Positions 8,316 through 18,032 are shown, counted from the first letter of the stretch. The stretch is DNA of 64,000 nucleotides from Psychrobacter sp. AH5 (GCF_040371085.1 NZ_JAMBMT010000001.1:1798001-1862000), one strand, 5' to 3'. Numbers and translations are program-made. The notes: generated by a model not told the origin, from the letters alone.

Positions 8316-9782
8316 ATGTCCACCACTGACCTCGCTGACAATACTGAACAAGCTATGCAAGAAAACGATAGTAATAAAGCAACAGTTGTTCAGCCAGACT
8401 ATAGCGCTGCCATTGCCGCGCTAAAAGCAAGATTTGCTAAGCAGCTCAGTACCAATGCAACCATTCGTGAGCAGCACGGTCACACTATGACTTGGCTGAC
8501 CAATCAGCCGCCTGATGCGGTGCTAACCGCTTATGATAAGCATGAAGTCGCCGCTGCTGTGGCTATCTGTAATAAGCATAAAATGCCGGTGATTGCCTTT
8601 GGTATTGGCTCTTCTTTAGAAGGTCAGCTTAATGCGCCGTACGGTGGTCTCTGTATCGATATGCATGCGATGGATGCTATTTTGCAGGTTCATAATGAAG
8701 ATTTGACCGTCACCGTACAGCCCGGCGTCACTCGCGAACAGCTCAATCACTATTTGCGCGATACCGGGCTTTTCTTCCCGATAGATCCAGGCGCTAATGC
8801 TAGCATTGGTGGTATGGTCGCTACGCGCGCTTCAGGCACTAACGCGGTTCGTTACGGCACTATGAAAGATGTGGTACTCGCGCTTGAGGTAGTGACTGCC
8901 AGTGGTGAGATAATCCGTACCGGTACTCGCGCCAAAAAGTCTGCCGCCGGTTATGATTTAACGCGCTTAATGATTGGCTCTGAGGGCACGCTTGGCATAG
9001 TTACCGAAGTGACGCTGAAACTATTTGGTATTAGCGAATGTATCGGCAGCGGACTTTGTCATTTTCCAAGTATTGAAGAGGCCTGTCAGGCAGTGATGCT
9101 GACCATTCAGATGTGTCTGCCCATTGCTCGTATTGAGCTGTTAGATAGCCTGCAAGTTAAAGCCTGCAATCGCTATGCTAATTTAGACTTGCTTGAAACG
9201 CCAACTTTGTTTGTCGAGTTCCATGGTACTGAGGCTAGCGTACGCGAACAGGCGGAGAGCTTTAATGAAATTATTAGAGAATTCAATGGCACTGACTTTG
9301 TTTGGGATACTAATGAGGCGGAGCGCAAACGTCTGTGGCAAGCTCGGCACAACGCCTATCATGCCAGCTCAGCGTTGCGACCTGAGGCCAGCGCTTTATC
9401 GACGGATGCTTGCGTGCCTATTTCAGGCTTAGCAGAATGCGTCAGCGCTACCGCTAAAGATATTGAAGAGTCGGGTATGTTAGGCCCTATCGTTGGTCAT
9501 GTCGGTGATGGAAACTTTCATGTGCTACTACTAGTTGATACCGATAATCCTGAGGAAGTAGCTACAGCGGACGCTATTATTAGTCGTCTAGCGGTACGGG
9601 CTATCGAGATGGACGGCACTTGCACCGGCGAGCATGGGATTGGCCAAGGTAAGCAGAAGTATATGGCGCAAGAACATGGCAATGCCGTCGCGATGATGCA
9701 AGCTATTAAAGCCGCGCTCGATCCTAATAATATTCTTAATCCTGGTAAGATCTGGCCACAGCCGTTGTCAATAAACGATTAG
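8316..9782 (+). CDS. FAD-linked D-lactate/glycolate-type dehydrogenase
   Basis: Flavoprotein of the FAD-binding PCMH plus FAD-oxidase C-terminal class (D-lactate dehydrogenase cytochrome type, or GlcD-like). It oxidises a 2-hydroxy acid to the 2-oxo acid and passes electrons towards the respiratory chain. The 488-residue product has the FAD segment (about 65-245) with PVIAFGIGSSLEGQ, DPGANASIGGMVATRASG and AAGYDLTRLMIGSEGTLGIV, then a C-terminal domain with GHVGDGNFHVLL and CTGEHGIGQGKQKYM, the latter typical of this subgroup. There is no signal peptide. The start has a strong AGGAG site. It stands alone, 90 bases after ubiB, and ends before a strong terminator facing ruvB. Without GlcE/GlcF partners nearby a single-subunit D-lactate dehydrogenase is the better guess, but substrate is not proven. 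Confidence 0.85.
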   Translation: MSTTDLADNTEQAMQENDSNKATVVQPDYSAAIAALKARFAKQLSTNATIREQHGHTMTWLTNQPPDAVLTAYDKHEVAAAVAICNKHKMPVIAFGIGSSLEGQLNAPYGGLCIDMHAMDAILQVHNEDLTVTVQPGVTREQLNHYLRDTGLFFPIDPGANASIGGMVATRASGTNAVRYGTMKDVVLALEVVTASGEIIRTGTRAKKSAAGYDLTRLMIGSEGTLGIVTEVTLKLFGISECIGSGLCHFPSIEEACQAVMLTIQMCLPIARIELLDSLQVKACNRYANLDLLETPTLFVEFHGTEASVREQAESFNEIIREFNGTDFVWDTNEAERKRLWQARHNAYHASSALRPEASALSTDACVPISGLAECVSATAKDIEESGMLGPIVGHVGDGNFHVLLLVDTDNPEEVATADAIISRLAVRAIEMDGTCTGEHGIGQGKQKYMAQEHGNAVAMMQAIKAALDPNNILNPGKIWPQPLSIND

Positions 9783-9840
9783 TAAGCTAATAATATAGTA
9801 AGTTCGATATAAAAAAAGGCAGCGGTACTGATAAAATCAG

Positions 9841-9872
9841 AAAGCGCTAACTTATTAAGTTAGCGCTTTTTT
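9841..9872. terminator. Bidirectional intrinsic terminator between the FAD dehydrogenase and ruvB
   Basis: A perfect 13-bp stem (9841-9853 with 9857-9869), three-base loop, followed by T residues on the plus strand and preceded by A residues. It lies between two converging genes and can serve both. Confidence 0.9.
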
Positions 9873-9892
9873 GCTTAATAATAGTCGTCCCC

Positions 9893-10888
9893 TCACTCAA
9901 TCTGATCGATAGCCATCTGCGTTAATATCCTTCCGCGCGCGGTACGTAATACGTAGCCTTGCTGAATAAGATAAGGCTCAATGACATCCTCCAAAGTCCC
10001 TCTATCCTCAGCCATAGCAGCAGCGACCGCTTCTACCCCAGCAGGACCGCCATCGAAACGTTCTAGCAAAATCTCGATATAGCGTCTATCTAAGTGATCA
10101 AGACCGCGTCTATCGACCGCTAGCATATCAAGCGCGCTTGCCGCTATTACGCCATTGATACTACCATCGCCGCGCACTTCAGCATAGTCGCGCACTCGGC
10201 GCAGCAAGCGATTGGCAATTCTAGGCGTACCACGCGCACGGCGGGCAATCTCCACCGCTCCATCCTCAGTCATTGGCACTCGCATCAAACGCGCGGCCCG
10301 GCTAACGATAGTGGTTAGATCAGCAATATTATAAAACTCTAAGCGCTGTACGATACCGAAGCGATCTCGTAGCGGCGAAGTCAACAAACCTGCGCGTGTT
10401 GTCGCTGCAACCAAGGTAAAGGGCGGCAAATCAAGCTTAATAGAGCGCGCCGCTGGCCCCTCACCAATCATAATATCAAGCTGAAAATCCTCCATCGCCG
10501 GATATAGGATTTCTTCGATAACCGGGCTTAAGCGGTGAATCTCATCGATAAATAATACATCGCCCGCCTCTAGGTTCGTCAGCATAGCCGCCAAGTCGCC
10601 AGCGCGCTCAAGCACCGGCCCTGAGGTTGAGCGTAGATTGCCGCCCATCTCGCGGGCGATAATATTAGCCAGCGTAGTCTTACCCAAACCTGGCGGACCA
10701 AAGATAAGGGTATGATCTAGCGCTTCATCCCGGGCGCGCGCGGCACCGATGAATACCTCCATCTGTTCGCGCACTACTGGCTGTCCAATATACTCTGCAA
10801 GCAGTGCCGGACGAATATTAGCATCAGGTGCATCACCTGCGCCTTCTAAAGGATTAATTAATCGCTCTTGCGTCATAGGTTTTATCAT
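9893..10888 (-). CDS. ruvB: Holliday junction branch migration ATPase RuvB
   Basis: Hexameric AAA+ motor that, with RuvA, drives branch migration of Holliday junctions in recombination repair. The 331-residue product has the RuvB layout: Walker [10 protein letters not shown] (64-72), Walker B DEIH (115-118), sensor region [19 protein letters not shown], and the winged-helix C-terminal domain (about 255-331) with [19 protein letters not shown]. The length is normal. Two in-frame Met codons (residues 1 and 5) are possible starts; neither has a clear ribosome site. RuvA lies 133 bases upstream on the same strand; ruvC is elsewhere (27.3 kb). Confidence 0.98.
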   Translation of the reverse strand: MIKPMTQERLINPLEGAGDAPDANIRPALLAEYIGQPVVREQMEVFIGAARARDEALDHTLIFGPPGLGKTTLANIIAREMGGNLRSTSGPVLERAGDLAAMLTNLEAGDVLFIDEIHRLSPVIEEILYPAMEDFQLDIMIGEGPAARSIKLDLPPFTLVAATTRAGLLTSPLRDRFGIVQRLEFYNIADLTTIVSRAARLMRVPMTEDGAVEIARRARGTPRIANRLLRRVRDYAEVRGDGSINGVIAASALDMLAVDRRGLDHLDRRYIEILLERFDGGPAGVEAVAAAMAEDRGTLEDVIEPYLIQQGYVLRTARGRILTQMAIDQIE

Positions 10889-11021
10889 TTTATAAAAGTA
10901 TTAGGATATCAAATAGCATAACCAAAGTAGCTATATAAGTCATGCAAAAACATCATTGAATCAATAATATAAGCGACATCTAATGTCGCCTATTTTTAAT
11001 TACCAGCTGTATAAGCTTTTA

Positions 11022-11642
11022 TTAAAATTTTGACATCTGCTGCAGCGTCGCTTTGAGTAAGCTTTGGGTATCATTAAAAGCTACCCCTTCACTCTTAGCC
11101 GCTTTGATGGCTTGCTGGGCTTCTTTTTCTTTATACCCTAGGCTAATCAGTGCCCCTTCGACCTCAGCGATGATACTACCCTCAGCAGAGATTACCACTG
11201 GCTCTAAGCTAAACTCCAATGAGCTATTATCTACCTCGATATTTTTTAGCTTATCTTTGAGCTCAATGAGTAGCCTTTGCGCGGTTTTTTTGCCGATACC
11301 CGGAATACGAGTTAGCGCCACTTCGGAGTCTTGCTCAACGTGCATTTTTAGCTCAGCCGCTGACATAGCCGAAAGCATCGCCAGAGCCATTTTTGCGCCG
11401 ACACCATTGATTTTTATCAATTGCCGAAACACATCACGCTCTTTACGATCAATAAAGCCATACAGCAGCTGCGCATCTTCACGCACGTGAAAGTGCGTCC
11501 AAATGCTCGCTTGCTGCTCTAGCTGTAATTGACAAAACGAAGGCAAAGGTAGCTCTATATCATAACCCACGCCCGAGGCAGTCATGATGCAAGCGGTTGG
11601 TGCCATCAAGTGCTGTACCTGACCTGTAATCAGTCCTATCAT
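11022..11642 (-). CDS. ruvA: Holliday junction branch migration protein RuvA
   Basis: Tetrameric junction-binding protein that loads RuvB on Holliday junctions. The 206-residue product shows the N-terminal OB-fold (1-63, MIGLITGQV...LYGF), two helix-hairpin-helix motifs (LIKINGVGAKMALAML and LTRIPGIGKKTAQRLLIEL), an acidic flexible linker (about 140-155) and the C-terminal three-helix domain (ISLGYKEKEAQQAIKAA) that contacts RuvB. The start has GGGTAG upstream. It follows fba by 78 bases on the same strand and precedes ruvB. Confidence 0.98.
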   Translation of the reverse strand: MIGLITGQVQHLMAPTACIMTASGVGYDIELPLPSFCQLQLEQQASIWTHFHVREDAQLLYGFIDRKERDVFRQLIKINGVGAKMALAMLSAMSAAELKMHVEQDSEVALTRIPGIGKKTAQRLLIELKDKLKNIEVDNSSLEFSLEPVVISAEGSIIAEVEGALISLGYKEKEAQQAIKAAKSEGVAFNDTQSLLKATLQQMSKF

Positions 11643-11720
11643 AATGCACTACCCATCGTTGATGATATTAAAAGCTACCTTAAATCAAGCTACTTTGACC
11701 AAGAATAATTGATAAAGCGA

Positions 11721-12758
11721 CTACTGATAAAAATCAACCATGCCCTCAAGACTAATAGGGCGAATCTTATGAGCTTGTCCAGCTGAACCAAAAGCCTCAA
11801 AACGATTGGTACAGATATCTGACATCGCTTTCATAGAAGCTTTGAAGTATTTGCGCGGATCAAATTCACTAGGGTTCTCTGCTAAGAACTGACGAATAGC
11901 ACCGGTTGAGGCCAAACGCAGATCGGTATCGATATTAACTTTACGTACCCCATGTTTGATCGCTTCAACGATTTGCTCAACTGGTACGCCATAAGTCTCA
12001 CCGATCTCACCACCATAATCGTTAATGACTTTTAGCCACTCCTGCGGCACAGAGGACGAGCCGTGCATCACTAGATGAGTGTTCGGAATGCGCGCGTGAA
12101 TCTCTTTGACACGCTCAATAGATAAGATATCACCAGTCGGTGGACGGGTGAATTTGTAAGCGCCATGACTAGTACCAATCGCAATCGCTAGCGCATCAAC
12201 TTGGGTGTCTTTGACGAACTGCTCAGCTTCATCCGCGCTAGTGAGTAGCTGCTCTTGACCCAATACGCCTTCTGCGCCAGAGCCATCTTCTTCGCCTGCC
12301 ATACCGGTCTCAAGGCTTCCTAAACAGCCAATCTCACCCTCTACGGACACTCCGCAGGCATGAGCGAACTTGACCACCTCACGCGTAACGCTAGCATTAT
12401 AGTCATAATCCATTGGAGTCTTGCCGTCTTCTCCCAATGAGCCATCCATCATCACCGATGAAAAGCCTTGCTGAATAGAGCGTTGGCAAATAGCAGGTGA
12501 CATGCCATGATCTTGATGCATGACTACCGGAATATGCGGCCACTCTTCAATCGCCGCTGTAATTAGGTGGCGCAAAAAAGCCGATCCTGCGTAAGTGCGT
12601 GCCCCTGCACTAGCTTGTACGATAACTGGTGAATCACAGCTATCTGCCGCCATCATGATAGCGCGCATCTGCTCTAAATTATTGACATTGAAGGCAGGAA
12701 CGCCATAGCTGTGCTCAGCGGCATGATCAAGTAGCTGACGTAGGGATATTAAAGCCAT
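11721..12758 (-). CDS. fba: Class II fructose-bisphosphate aldolase
   Basis: Zinc-dependent aldolase that interconverts fructose 1,6-bisphosphate with dihydroxyacetone phosphate and glyceraldehyde 3-phosphate. The 345-residue product has class II landmarks: VPAFNVNN near the N terminus, zinc-ligand region VVMHQDHG (about 78-85), the acidic loop [34 protein letters not shown] and [11 protein letters not shown]. This fits the Calvin-type subclass by its overall pattern. The start has AGAGAG in front. It sits downstream of pgk and a small lipoprotein gene on the same strand. Both enzymes are reversible; related Psychrobacter mainly use them for gluconeogenesis, which is my background knowledge and not shown here. 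Confidence 0.96.
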   Translation of the reverse strand: MALISLRQLLDHAAEHSYGVPAFNVNNLEQMRAIMMAADSCDSPVIVQASAGARTYAGSAFLRHLITAAIEEWPHIPVVMHQDHGMSPAICQRSIQQGFSSVMMDGSLGEDGKTPMDYDYNASVTREVVKFAHACGVSVEGEIGCLGSLETGMAGEEDGSGAEGVLGQEQLLTSADEAEQFVKDTQVDALAIAIGTSHGAYKFTRPPTGDILSIERVKEIHARIPNTHLVMHGSSSVPQEWLKVINDYGGEIGETYGVPVEQIVEAIKHGVRKVNIDTDLRLASTGAIRQFLAENPSEFDPRKYFKASMKAMSDICTNRFEAFGSAGQAHKIRPISLEGMVDFYQ

Positions 12759-12940
12759 AAAACGCTCTCTATATAATAGTAAAAAATATTTTAAAAAATA
12801 ATAATGTTGATGCTAATCTTCGCGCAGCAATTATAGCAAAATATGCCTCACTCTCGTAGTGCTTGCGCCGCTATTTATTTATCTAAGCCGTCCACTACCG
12901 CAATCTATTATTAACGTCTTATATAAATTCTTTAAACACA

Positions 12941-12970
12941 AAAAAGCCTTGGCGATAACCAAAGCTTTTT
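12941..12970 (-). terminator. Intrinsic terminator after the alanine-rich lipoprotein gene
   Basis: Inverted repeat AAAAAGC..TTGG / CCAA..GCTTTTT about 47 bases after the lipoprotein stop on the minus strand, with T residues following on that strand. It would separate this gene from fba. Confidence 0.75.
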
Positions 12971-13016
12971 AGATATATTAGACTTATTTGAGCTAGTTTA
13001 GCAGTTTAAACCGTAA

Positions 13017-13403
13017 TTAGTACTGTTGATCCGCTTCAACTGCAACTTCGTTAGCACCGTCAGCGACTGTATTAGCGCCATCGGCAACCGCAGAAGCCGT
13101 ACCTTCAACCGCATCATTAGTACCATCAGCAATAGCATCACCAGTATTGGCTAGCGCGTCGGTGGCAGCAGCACCAGCAGTTTCAGCGCCTTCAGCAATC
13201 TCTGTACCAGCGTTTTGCGCGGCAGCTTCAGCATCTGCAGCAGCCATTTCAGCTTCAGCGGCAGCAGCATCGGTGTTGGCAGCGATATCATCACCAGCAG
13301 ACTCAACAGTAGCTTCTGCGTTGTCTTCGGTTTGTTGGCTACATGCAGTGACTGCAAAAGTACCAGCAAGTAAGCTGGCAAGTAATAAATGACGTTTTAA
13401 CAT
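13017..13403 (-). CDS. Small alanine-rich lipoprotein of unknown function
   Basis: Function not known. The product is 128 residues: a lipoprotein signal MLKRHLLLASLLAGTFAVTA followed by Cys21 (lipobox VTAC), then a mature part made almost only of Ala, Glu, Asp, Gly, Thr and Asn with repeating pieces such as ADAEA, DGTNDAVEG, VADGANTVADGANEVA. The mature part is strongly acidic and has no aromatic residue except the final Tyr. It may form amphipathic helices like small entericidin or Lpp-like envelope proteins, but that is inference. I place the start at 13403 (GAGAGG nine bases upstream), not at the earlier in-frame ATG at 13478. It lies between pgk and fba with its own terminator, so probably a separate transcript. 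Confidence 0.75.
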   Translation of the reverse strand: MLKRHLLLASLLAGTFAVTACSQQTEDNAEATVESAGDDIAANTDAAAAEAEMAAADAEAAAQNAGTEIAEGAETAGAAATDALANTGDAIADGTNDAVEGTASAVADGANTVADGANEVAVEADQQY

Positions 13404-13633
13404 AATAAACCTCTCGTAAATAATGCATGTCAAAATACATGGTTTGGCTATTCTATAGCTAGCAAATAAGACATGCAATCATAATTTTTAGTATATTCAC
13501 AATATAATAAACGCTAAGCGAGCCTACTATTCATTGGCATCATATAAAGATAGCGCTTAACAATACATTGATAGACTACCTGAGATGATTTACTAAGTTT
13601 GTACCTCTAGTGTTACTAATAATATTGCCGCTG

Positions 13634-14854
13634 TTAGCGCTCGGCTACTATTTGCAAGGCCGCTACTGCTGGCAGGGTTTTGCCTTCAACAAATTCTAAA
13701 AAGGCACCGCCGCCTGTGGACATATAGCTTACGCCATCAGCCACTTGATACTTATCGATAGCCGCTAATGTATCGCCGCCGCCGGCTATCGAAAACCCAG
13801 CGCTCGCTTTGACAGCTTTAGCAATAATTTGAGTACCAGTCCCAAAAGCGTCCACTTCAAAGACGCCAACAGGGCCATTCCAAAGAATAGTTTTGGCTTG
13901 TTTGATAGCCTCAGCCAATTGCTCAGCGCTAGCTTCAGCGATATCCAAAATCATGTCATCGGCACCGATATCACTGACAGCTTTTATGCTAGCTTTGGCT
14001 TGCTGCAATGAGCCATTAAAATCAGCAAAATCGATAGCGTTTTTATCAGCGGTAACCACATACTCTGGTAGTAAAATCTGCGTCTTACTCATAATCTCAC
14101 GCGCGCTATCTACTAAATCAGCCTCATAGAGCGAGGATCCTACGCTATAGCCTTTGGCTGCTAAGAAAGTATTGGCTATGCCGCCGCCGACGATGATTTG
14201 GCTACAAACCTCAGCCAAACTATGCAGCACTTCAAGCTTTGTGGATACTTTTGAGCCGCCAACGATAGCTAACATTGGCTGCGCTGGGGTCTCTAGCGCC
14301 AAGCTTAAAGCATCAAGCTCAGCGGCTAATAATGGCCCAGCACAGGCTGTTTTGCCCGCTTTTTGCATCGCTTTAGTGACGCCTTCTGTCGAGGCCTGCG
14401 CGCGATGTGCGGTACCAAAAGCATCCATTACAAACACATCACACAAGTCAGCGTAACGTTGTGACAAGCTTGCATCGTTAGTTTTTTCACCTTTATTAAA
14501 GCGAACATTCTCTAGCAGCACCACCTCTTTTGCCTCAATATTGACAGCTTGCTCAAGATAGTCGTTGTTTAAGGTAACAGGCTTAGCTATTTTATCTCCA
14601 AGCTTCTCAGTTAGATAATCGGCTACCGGCGCTAATGAGTATTTATCTTCAAAGCTCCCTTCGCTGGGGCGTCCTAGATGCGAGCAAACAATCACTGCAG
14701 CGCCCTTAGCTAAAGCCATCTCAATAGTAGGTAGACTCGCCTGCAATCGAGCATCACTCATAACCTTGCCATCTTTGATCGGCACATTGAGATCTTCACG
14801 AATTAGCACTACTTTATCGGTTAATTCCAGCTCACTCATACGCAAAAAATTCAT
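13634..14854 (-). CDS. pgk: Phosphoglycerate kinase
   Basis: Reversible transfer of phosphate between 1,3-bisphosphoglycerate and ADP. The 406-residue product is full length. Visible landmarks: [16 protein letters not shown] (substrate region, near residue 15), [10 protein letters not shown] (about 57-66), [11 protein letters not shown] (about 112-122), [27 protein letters not shown] (about 198-209), [11 protein letters not shown] and the nucleotide-binding [10 protein letters not shown] near the C terminus. The start has an excellent AGGAG site. It is the first gene of the minus-strand group pgk, lipoprotein, fba, ruvA, ruvB. Confidence 0.98.
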   Translation of the reverse strand: MNFLRMSELELTDKVVLIREDLNVPIKDGKVMSDARLQASLPTIEMALAKGAAVIVCSHLGRPSEGSFEDKYSLAPVADYLTEKLGDKIAKPVTLNNDYLEQAVNIEAKEVVLLENVRFNKGEKTNDASLSQRYADLCDVFVMDAFGTAHRAQASTEGVTKAMQKAGKTACAGPLLAAELDALSLALETPAQPMLAIVGGSKVSTKLEVLHSLAEVCSQIIVGGGIANTFLAAKGYSVGSSLYEADLVDSAREIMSKTQILLPEYVVTADKNAIDFADFNGSLQQAKASIKAVSDIGADDMILDIAEASAEQLAEAIKQAKTILWNGPVGVFEVDAFGTGTQIIAKAVKASAGFSIAGGGDTLAAIDKYQVADGVSYMSTGGGAFLEFVEGKTLPAVAALQIVAER

Positions 14855-15144
14855 TACTACTCCTATCCGCTTATCGCTTAGCTATTGGTTTTGGCCCGAA
14901 TTCTGATGTCGCATTTTAGCGGACAGCTTGGCTATTGTCACCCTATATAGAGGCTATTTAAGCGCTCAAGAGAATAATTAATAAAACTCACTAAGTGATG
15001 ATCTACAAACGAGCAGTTGGTCATAATTTTAGTAAAAAACGATGTCACAAACTTAACAAACACACGTAACTGATAATTCTCACTAACGCCTAGTAACATT
15101 TCGTGGTGGCGCTATTTAACTATCCGCATTATGCTAATAGGAAG
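14855..15144. other. Upstream region shared by divergent pgk and the DksA-like gene
   Basis: Part of a 363-base gap between divergent genes. I see no coding potential of note. It should hold the pgk promoter; the promoter for the plus-strand gene is listed separately. Confidence 0.4.
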
Positions 15145-15197
15145 TTTACAACAATAAAAATGACTTATATAACCGTGCTTAGACAATCATGGTTATA
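15145..15197 (+). promoter_or_regulatory. Sigma-70-type promoter with an overlapping inverted repeat before the DksA-like gene
   Basis: A -35 TTTACA (15145-15150), 17-base spacer, -10 TATAAC (15168-15173). An inverted repeat TATAACCGTG / CATGGTTATA (15168-15177 and 15188-15197, one G-T wobble, ten-base spacer) starts inside the -10 and covers the expected start of transcription. It could be an operator or, if transcribed, a 5' hairpin. Confidence 0.55.
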
Positions 15198-15217
15198 TCA
15201 AAAACTAGGAGAATATA

Positions 15218-15547
15218 ATGAGTATCGATTTAGATGTTGCCAAAAAAACTTTATTAGACTTAAAAGAAGAATATCAAACTCGTATTGATAAAATAGAGGA
15301 TCATATTCAAAACCCGCAAGATGAGCTCAATAAGGACTGGGAGGATCAAGCCATCTCTATCCGCCAAAATGATACGCGCCAGCTACTTGCTGCAGAAGCT
15401 AGACAAAACCTTATTTATGTCAACGAAGCGCTAAGCCGTATCGAAAACGGTAATTATACTGAATGTGAGGTTTGCGGTGAGCCTATTCCAGAGCAGCGCC
15501 TAAAAGCTGTCCCTTATGCTACATTATGTATGGAACATGCCGAATAA
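15218..15547 (+). CDS. DksA/TraR-family zinc-finger protein
   Basis: Small member of the DksA/TraR family, proteins that enter the RNA polymerase secondary channel and change promoter response, often with ppGpp. The 109-residue product has an N-terminal helical hairpin with DWEDQA at 40-45, which matches the DxxDxA tip motif important in DksA, and a C-terminal zinc finger with C83, C86, C104 and H107 (the usual fourth Cys is His here). It is shorter than classical DksA (about 150), closer to the YbiI/TraR-like size. An AGGAG site precedes the ATG. It is monocistronic, with a promoter carrying an inverted repeat and a terminator behind it. Exact regulatory role unknown. Confidence 0.85.
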   Translation: MSIDLDVAKKTLLDLKEEYQTRIDKIEDHIQNPQDELNKDWEDQAISIRQNDTRQLLAAEARQNLIYVNEALSRIENGNYTECEVCGEPIPEQRLKAVPYATLCMEHAE

Positions 15548-15600
15548 AGCTGATTGAAAAGTAAAACTATCTAACTCTTGATAGTTAGAGCCGATAGTTA

Positions 15601-15627
15601 AAGCGTGGCTAAATAGCTACGCTTTTT
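15601..15627 (+). terminator. Intrinsic terminator after the DksA-like gene
   Basis: Ten-base stem AAGCGTGGCT / AGCTACGCTT (one G-T pair), four-base loop, then a T-run. It lies between converging genes and could also act weakly for thiE. Confidence 0.85.
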
Positions 15628-15668
15628 AGGTTTTATAACTTAAAGTTTAGGGCTTTATTGGTCATTAG

Positions 15669-16361
15669 CTAGTCAGACTCATTCCAACCACTCAAAGCCT
15701 GTTGCCACTGCTGACAGCGGCTAGCAATGTTATCTACACTCAACTCCATAATATCACCGACTAGCGCTATATAACTGATAGGCAAGCCTCGTAGCTGATG
15801 GATATTTTCGACACTCAAACCGCCAATGACACAAATATCTATAGCTTGCTTACAGCCTGCTAATAGCTGCGTGCGGCTAACGGTTTTAGCATTAGGCTTA
15901 GTATTAGAGCTAAATACAGCGCCCATCGCCGCATAGCTTGCGCCCTGAGCTTGCGCTTCTTTGACTAGCTCGACACTATCATGACAGGTTCGGCCAATAA
16001 TTTGCTCAGTCCCTAATTGGCGCTTTGCCTCAGCTATGCTGCCATCAGTTTGACCCAAATGAACGCCTACACCAAGCTTGCGTGCCAGCTCGATATCGTC
16101 ATTGATAACCACAGCAACCTGATATTTATTGGCTAGCGCTACTATTTGCTGAGCTTCTCGATACAGCTGAGCTGCGCCATCTAATAATGCCAAGACTTTT
16201 TTGCGGCGTATTTGTAGTAGCTTGATAGCGCCAGTTGCCAAGGCTACCTCTAGCTTTGCCATTAATAGCTCAAACTCATCATCATTGGTTAGCAGATAAA
16301 GCTTAGGAAGAGCAGGTTTTGCTGTTGATAAGGGTTTAGCAGAAGCGAATTGTTCAATCAT
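15669..16361 (-). CDS. thiE: Thiamine-phosphate synthase ThiE
   Basis: Joins the HMP-pyrophosphate and thiazole-phosphate halves to make thiamine monophosphate. The 230-residue product has the ThiE barrel pattern: LYLLTNDDEF at the first strand, the substrate segment IKLLQIRRKK (usually LQYRDK in relatives), VVINDDIELA, GVHLGQTDG, IIGRTCHDSVEL, YAAMGAVFSSNTKP and CVIGGLSVENI with the late GD segment. I chose the ATG at 16361 because AGAGAG lies upstream and because the extra 28 residues of the longer frame are Asn/Ser-rich and not family-like. I looked for a TPP riboswitch upstream and found none. It is single, facing the DksA-like gene. Confidence 0.9.
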   Translation of the reverse strand: MIEQFASAKPLSTAKPALPKLYLLTNDDEFELLMAKLEVALATGAIKLLQIRRKKVLALLDGAAQLYREAQQIVALANKYQVAVVINDDIELARKLGVGVHLGQTDGSIAEAKRQLGTEQIIGRTCHDSVELVKEAQAQGASYAAMGAVFSSNTKPNAKTVSRTQLLAGCKQAIDICVIGGLSVENIHQLRGLPISYIALVGDIMELSVDNIASRCQQWQQALSGWNESD

Positions 16362-16468
16362 TTGATACTCTCTATAATTATTATTGGTAATAGAGTCATT
16401 ATTCTTAGTGCTAAAGTCATTGCGTTTAGTATAGCTGTTATACAATAGCTGTACTAAAAAACTGCCCT

Positions 16469-16497
16469 AAAAAAGGCTGTTATACTAAATAACAGCC
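16469..16497 (-). terminator. Intrinsic terminator after pbpG
   Basis: Nine-base perfect stem GGCTGTTAT / ATAACAGCC with a five-base loop; on the minus strand it is followed by six T residues. It lies about 60 bases past the pbpG stop. Confidence 0.85.
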
Positions 16498-16558
16498 CTG
16501 TTGAGTCTTGCCACTTTATGGTTTTATCTTAACTTTTAAATTCAATTAGCTTAGCCTC

Positions 16559-17641
16559 TTAAACCGTACGACGACTTGCCAAACTGTTCAAAATATTTTT
16601 GGCATCGCCCCAACGAGTCGCTGAACTATTGGCGCCTAAGATAACAATGATAGCCGGACGATTATTGACGCGGGTTTCCATCACTACGCAGCGACCTGCT
16701 TCATTGATAAAGCCTGTTTTGGAGATACCGATAGGATAGCTGCCATCACGAACTAAACTGCTAGTGTTATTGGCGGAGTAGGTACGGTTGCCACTTGAGT
16801 AATTAGAGACATAAAAATCGTAGCTCTTAGTAGTAGAGAAGCGGCGAATAACATCATAGTTGCCAGCTGCACGTACCATTTTTACCAAGTCATTAGAAGA
16901 CGCTACATTACGCTTATCAAGACCTGTTGGGTCGCCAAAGAAGGCTGTTGTCATGCCTAAATCTTGCGCTTTACGATTCATAGCGCGCATAAACGCATCA
17001 TAACCGCCCGGATAGTTACGAGCTAGACTCTTAGCAGCTGGGTTTTCTGATTTCATCAAAGCCATAAGTAGCATCTCAGCACGGTTGAGACGATCTCCTG
17101 ATTTTAGGCGTGAGCTGGCACGCTTAGGACCAACAAAATCCTCAGGGTCAAGAGTCAACTCTTCACGCATATCCAGACCACTATCTAGCACCACCATCGC
17201 GGTCATCACTTTGGTAATACTGGCCATAGGACGGGCGATATCAGCGCCTTTTTCATAGATAGTTTCGCCAGTTTCAGCGTCGATTACCGCTACACTACGC
17301 GAATCAGTGCTAATCGGAATCATATCACTACTGCCAAAGCTACCGCGATAAGTGGTATTGTATCTATTGCTTGGGCTACTAAAACTATTGGTATTAGTCA
17401 GGTTAGTGGTACCATAGCCATTATCGACTTTTTTGATGACAGAGCCATTGGTACTAGCTGAGCTCTTCGCGCTATACATAATATTGCGTGCTTCGGACAA
17501 ACTATCACCGCCGCCCCAACTGATGCGAGCGCTAGATTCGGGATTACCATTAATAGTAAGCGCTGCTTGTGCCGCGCCGCCTAAACTCATCGAGATCATA
17601 GCGGCTATTAGCTGCTGTTTGGTTAATGATAAATTTCTCAT
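16559..17641 (-). CDS. pbpG: D-alanyl-D-alanine endopeptidase, PBP7/PbpG type (peptidase S11)
   Basis: Periplasmic low-molecular-weight penicillin-binding protein that trims or cuts peptidoglycan cross-links. The 360-residue product has a signal peptide (about 1-26, ending AQA), a Ser/Asn/Tyr-rich low-complexity stretch (about 45-105), then an S11 domain with all three catalytic motifs: SITK (141-144), SEN (197-199) and KTG (307-309). PBP7 lacks the long C-terminal domain and amphipathic anchor of PBP5, and this protein lacks them too, so PbpG is better than DacA/DacC. The start at 17641 is chosen for the AGGGGG site; the earlier in-frame ATG at 17674 would bury the signal peptide. Confidence 0.9.
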   Translation of the reverse strand: MRNLSLTKQQLIAAMISMSLGGAAQAALTINGNPESSARISWGGGDSLSEARNIMYSAKSSASTNGSVIKKVDNGYGTTNLTNTNSFSSPSNRYNTTYRGSFGSSDMIPISTDSRSVAVIDAETGETIYEKGADIARPMASITKVMTAMVVLDSGLDMREELTLDPEDFVGPKRASSRLKSGDRLNRAEMLLMALMKSENPAAKSLARNYPGGYDAFMRAMNRKAQDLGMTTAFFGDPTGLDKRNVASSNDLVKMVRAAGNYDVIRRFSTTKSYDFYVSNYSSGNRTYSANNTSSLVRDGSYPIGISKTGFINEAGRCVVMETRVNNRPAIIVILGANSSATRWGDAKNILNSLASRRTV

Positions 17642-18032
17642 GGTTCCCCCTGCTGTTGGTGCGGCGTAAGTCATCGATTCTAATGGACGACCAACCGATA
17701 AATATCGTTAGAAGATTATGGCTGCATAATTACTGACAAAGTATTACTAGAATAGTCTTTTGTACTTTTAGTGTATCATGGTTTAGGTTTTAGAGTAATC
17801 GACTCTGCCTTCTGCGTAAACCTTTTTAAGGATTAAGTAAACTTTACTACACTGTTTTTAGATTGTAGCAATATCTACTAACATTACAGTAATATATCCT
17901 ATCTATCTAATGATTTTTTTCTGACTATTTTTTTATAAGATTTTGATTGATAATGATTTTGTGGCTAATTAATCATTAAGCTGACAAGTTAATTTAGATA
18001 ATTCCATGAAATTTTGAGCTAAGAGTATAACT
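17642..18032. other. Gene-free 391-bp divergent region between pbpG and gacA
   Basis: AT-rich with no convincing gene or strong dyad. It presumably holds the promoters of both divergent genes; I cannot pick a clear -35/-10 pair for either. Confidence 0.4.

Noticed and set aside
13147..13392. Open frames on both strands rich in Ala/Ser or Leu/Lys
   Set aside because: They are shadows of the Ala-rich lipoprotein gene; its repeated GC-rich codons keep other frames open.
16362..16558. Possible TPP riboswitch before thiE
   Set aside because: The short region upstream of the start has no thi-box pattern; only the pbpG terminator hairpin is found.
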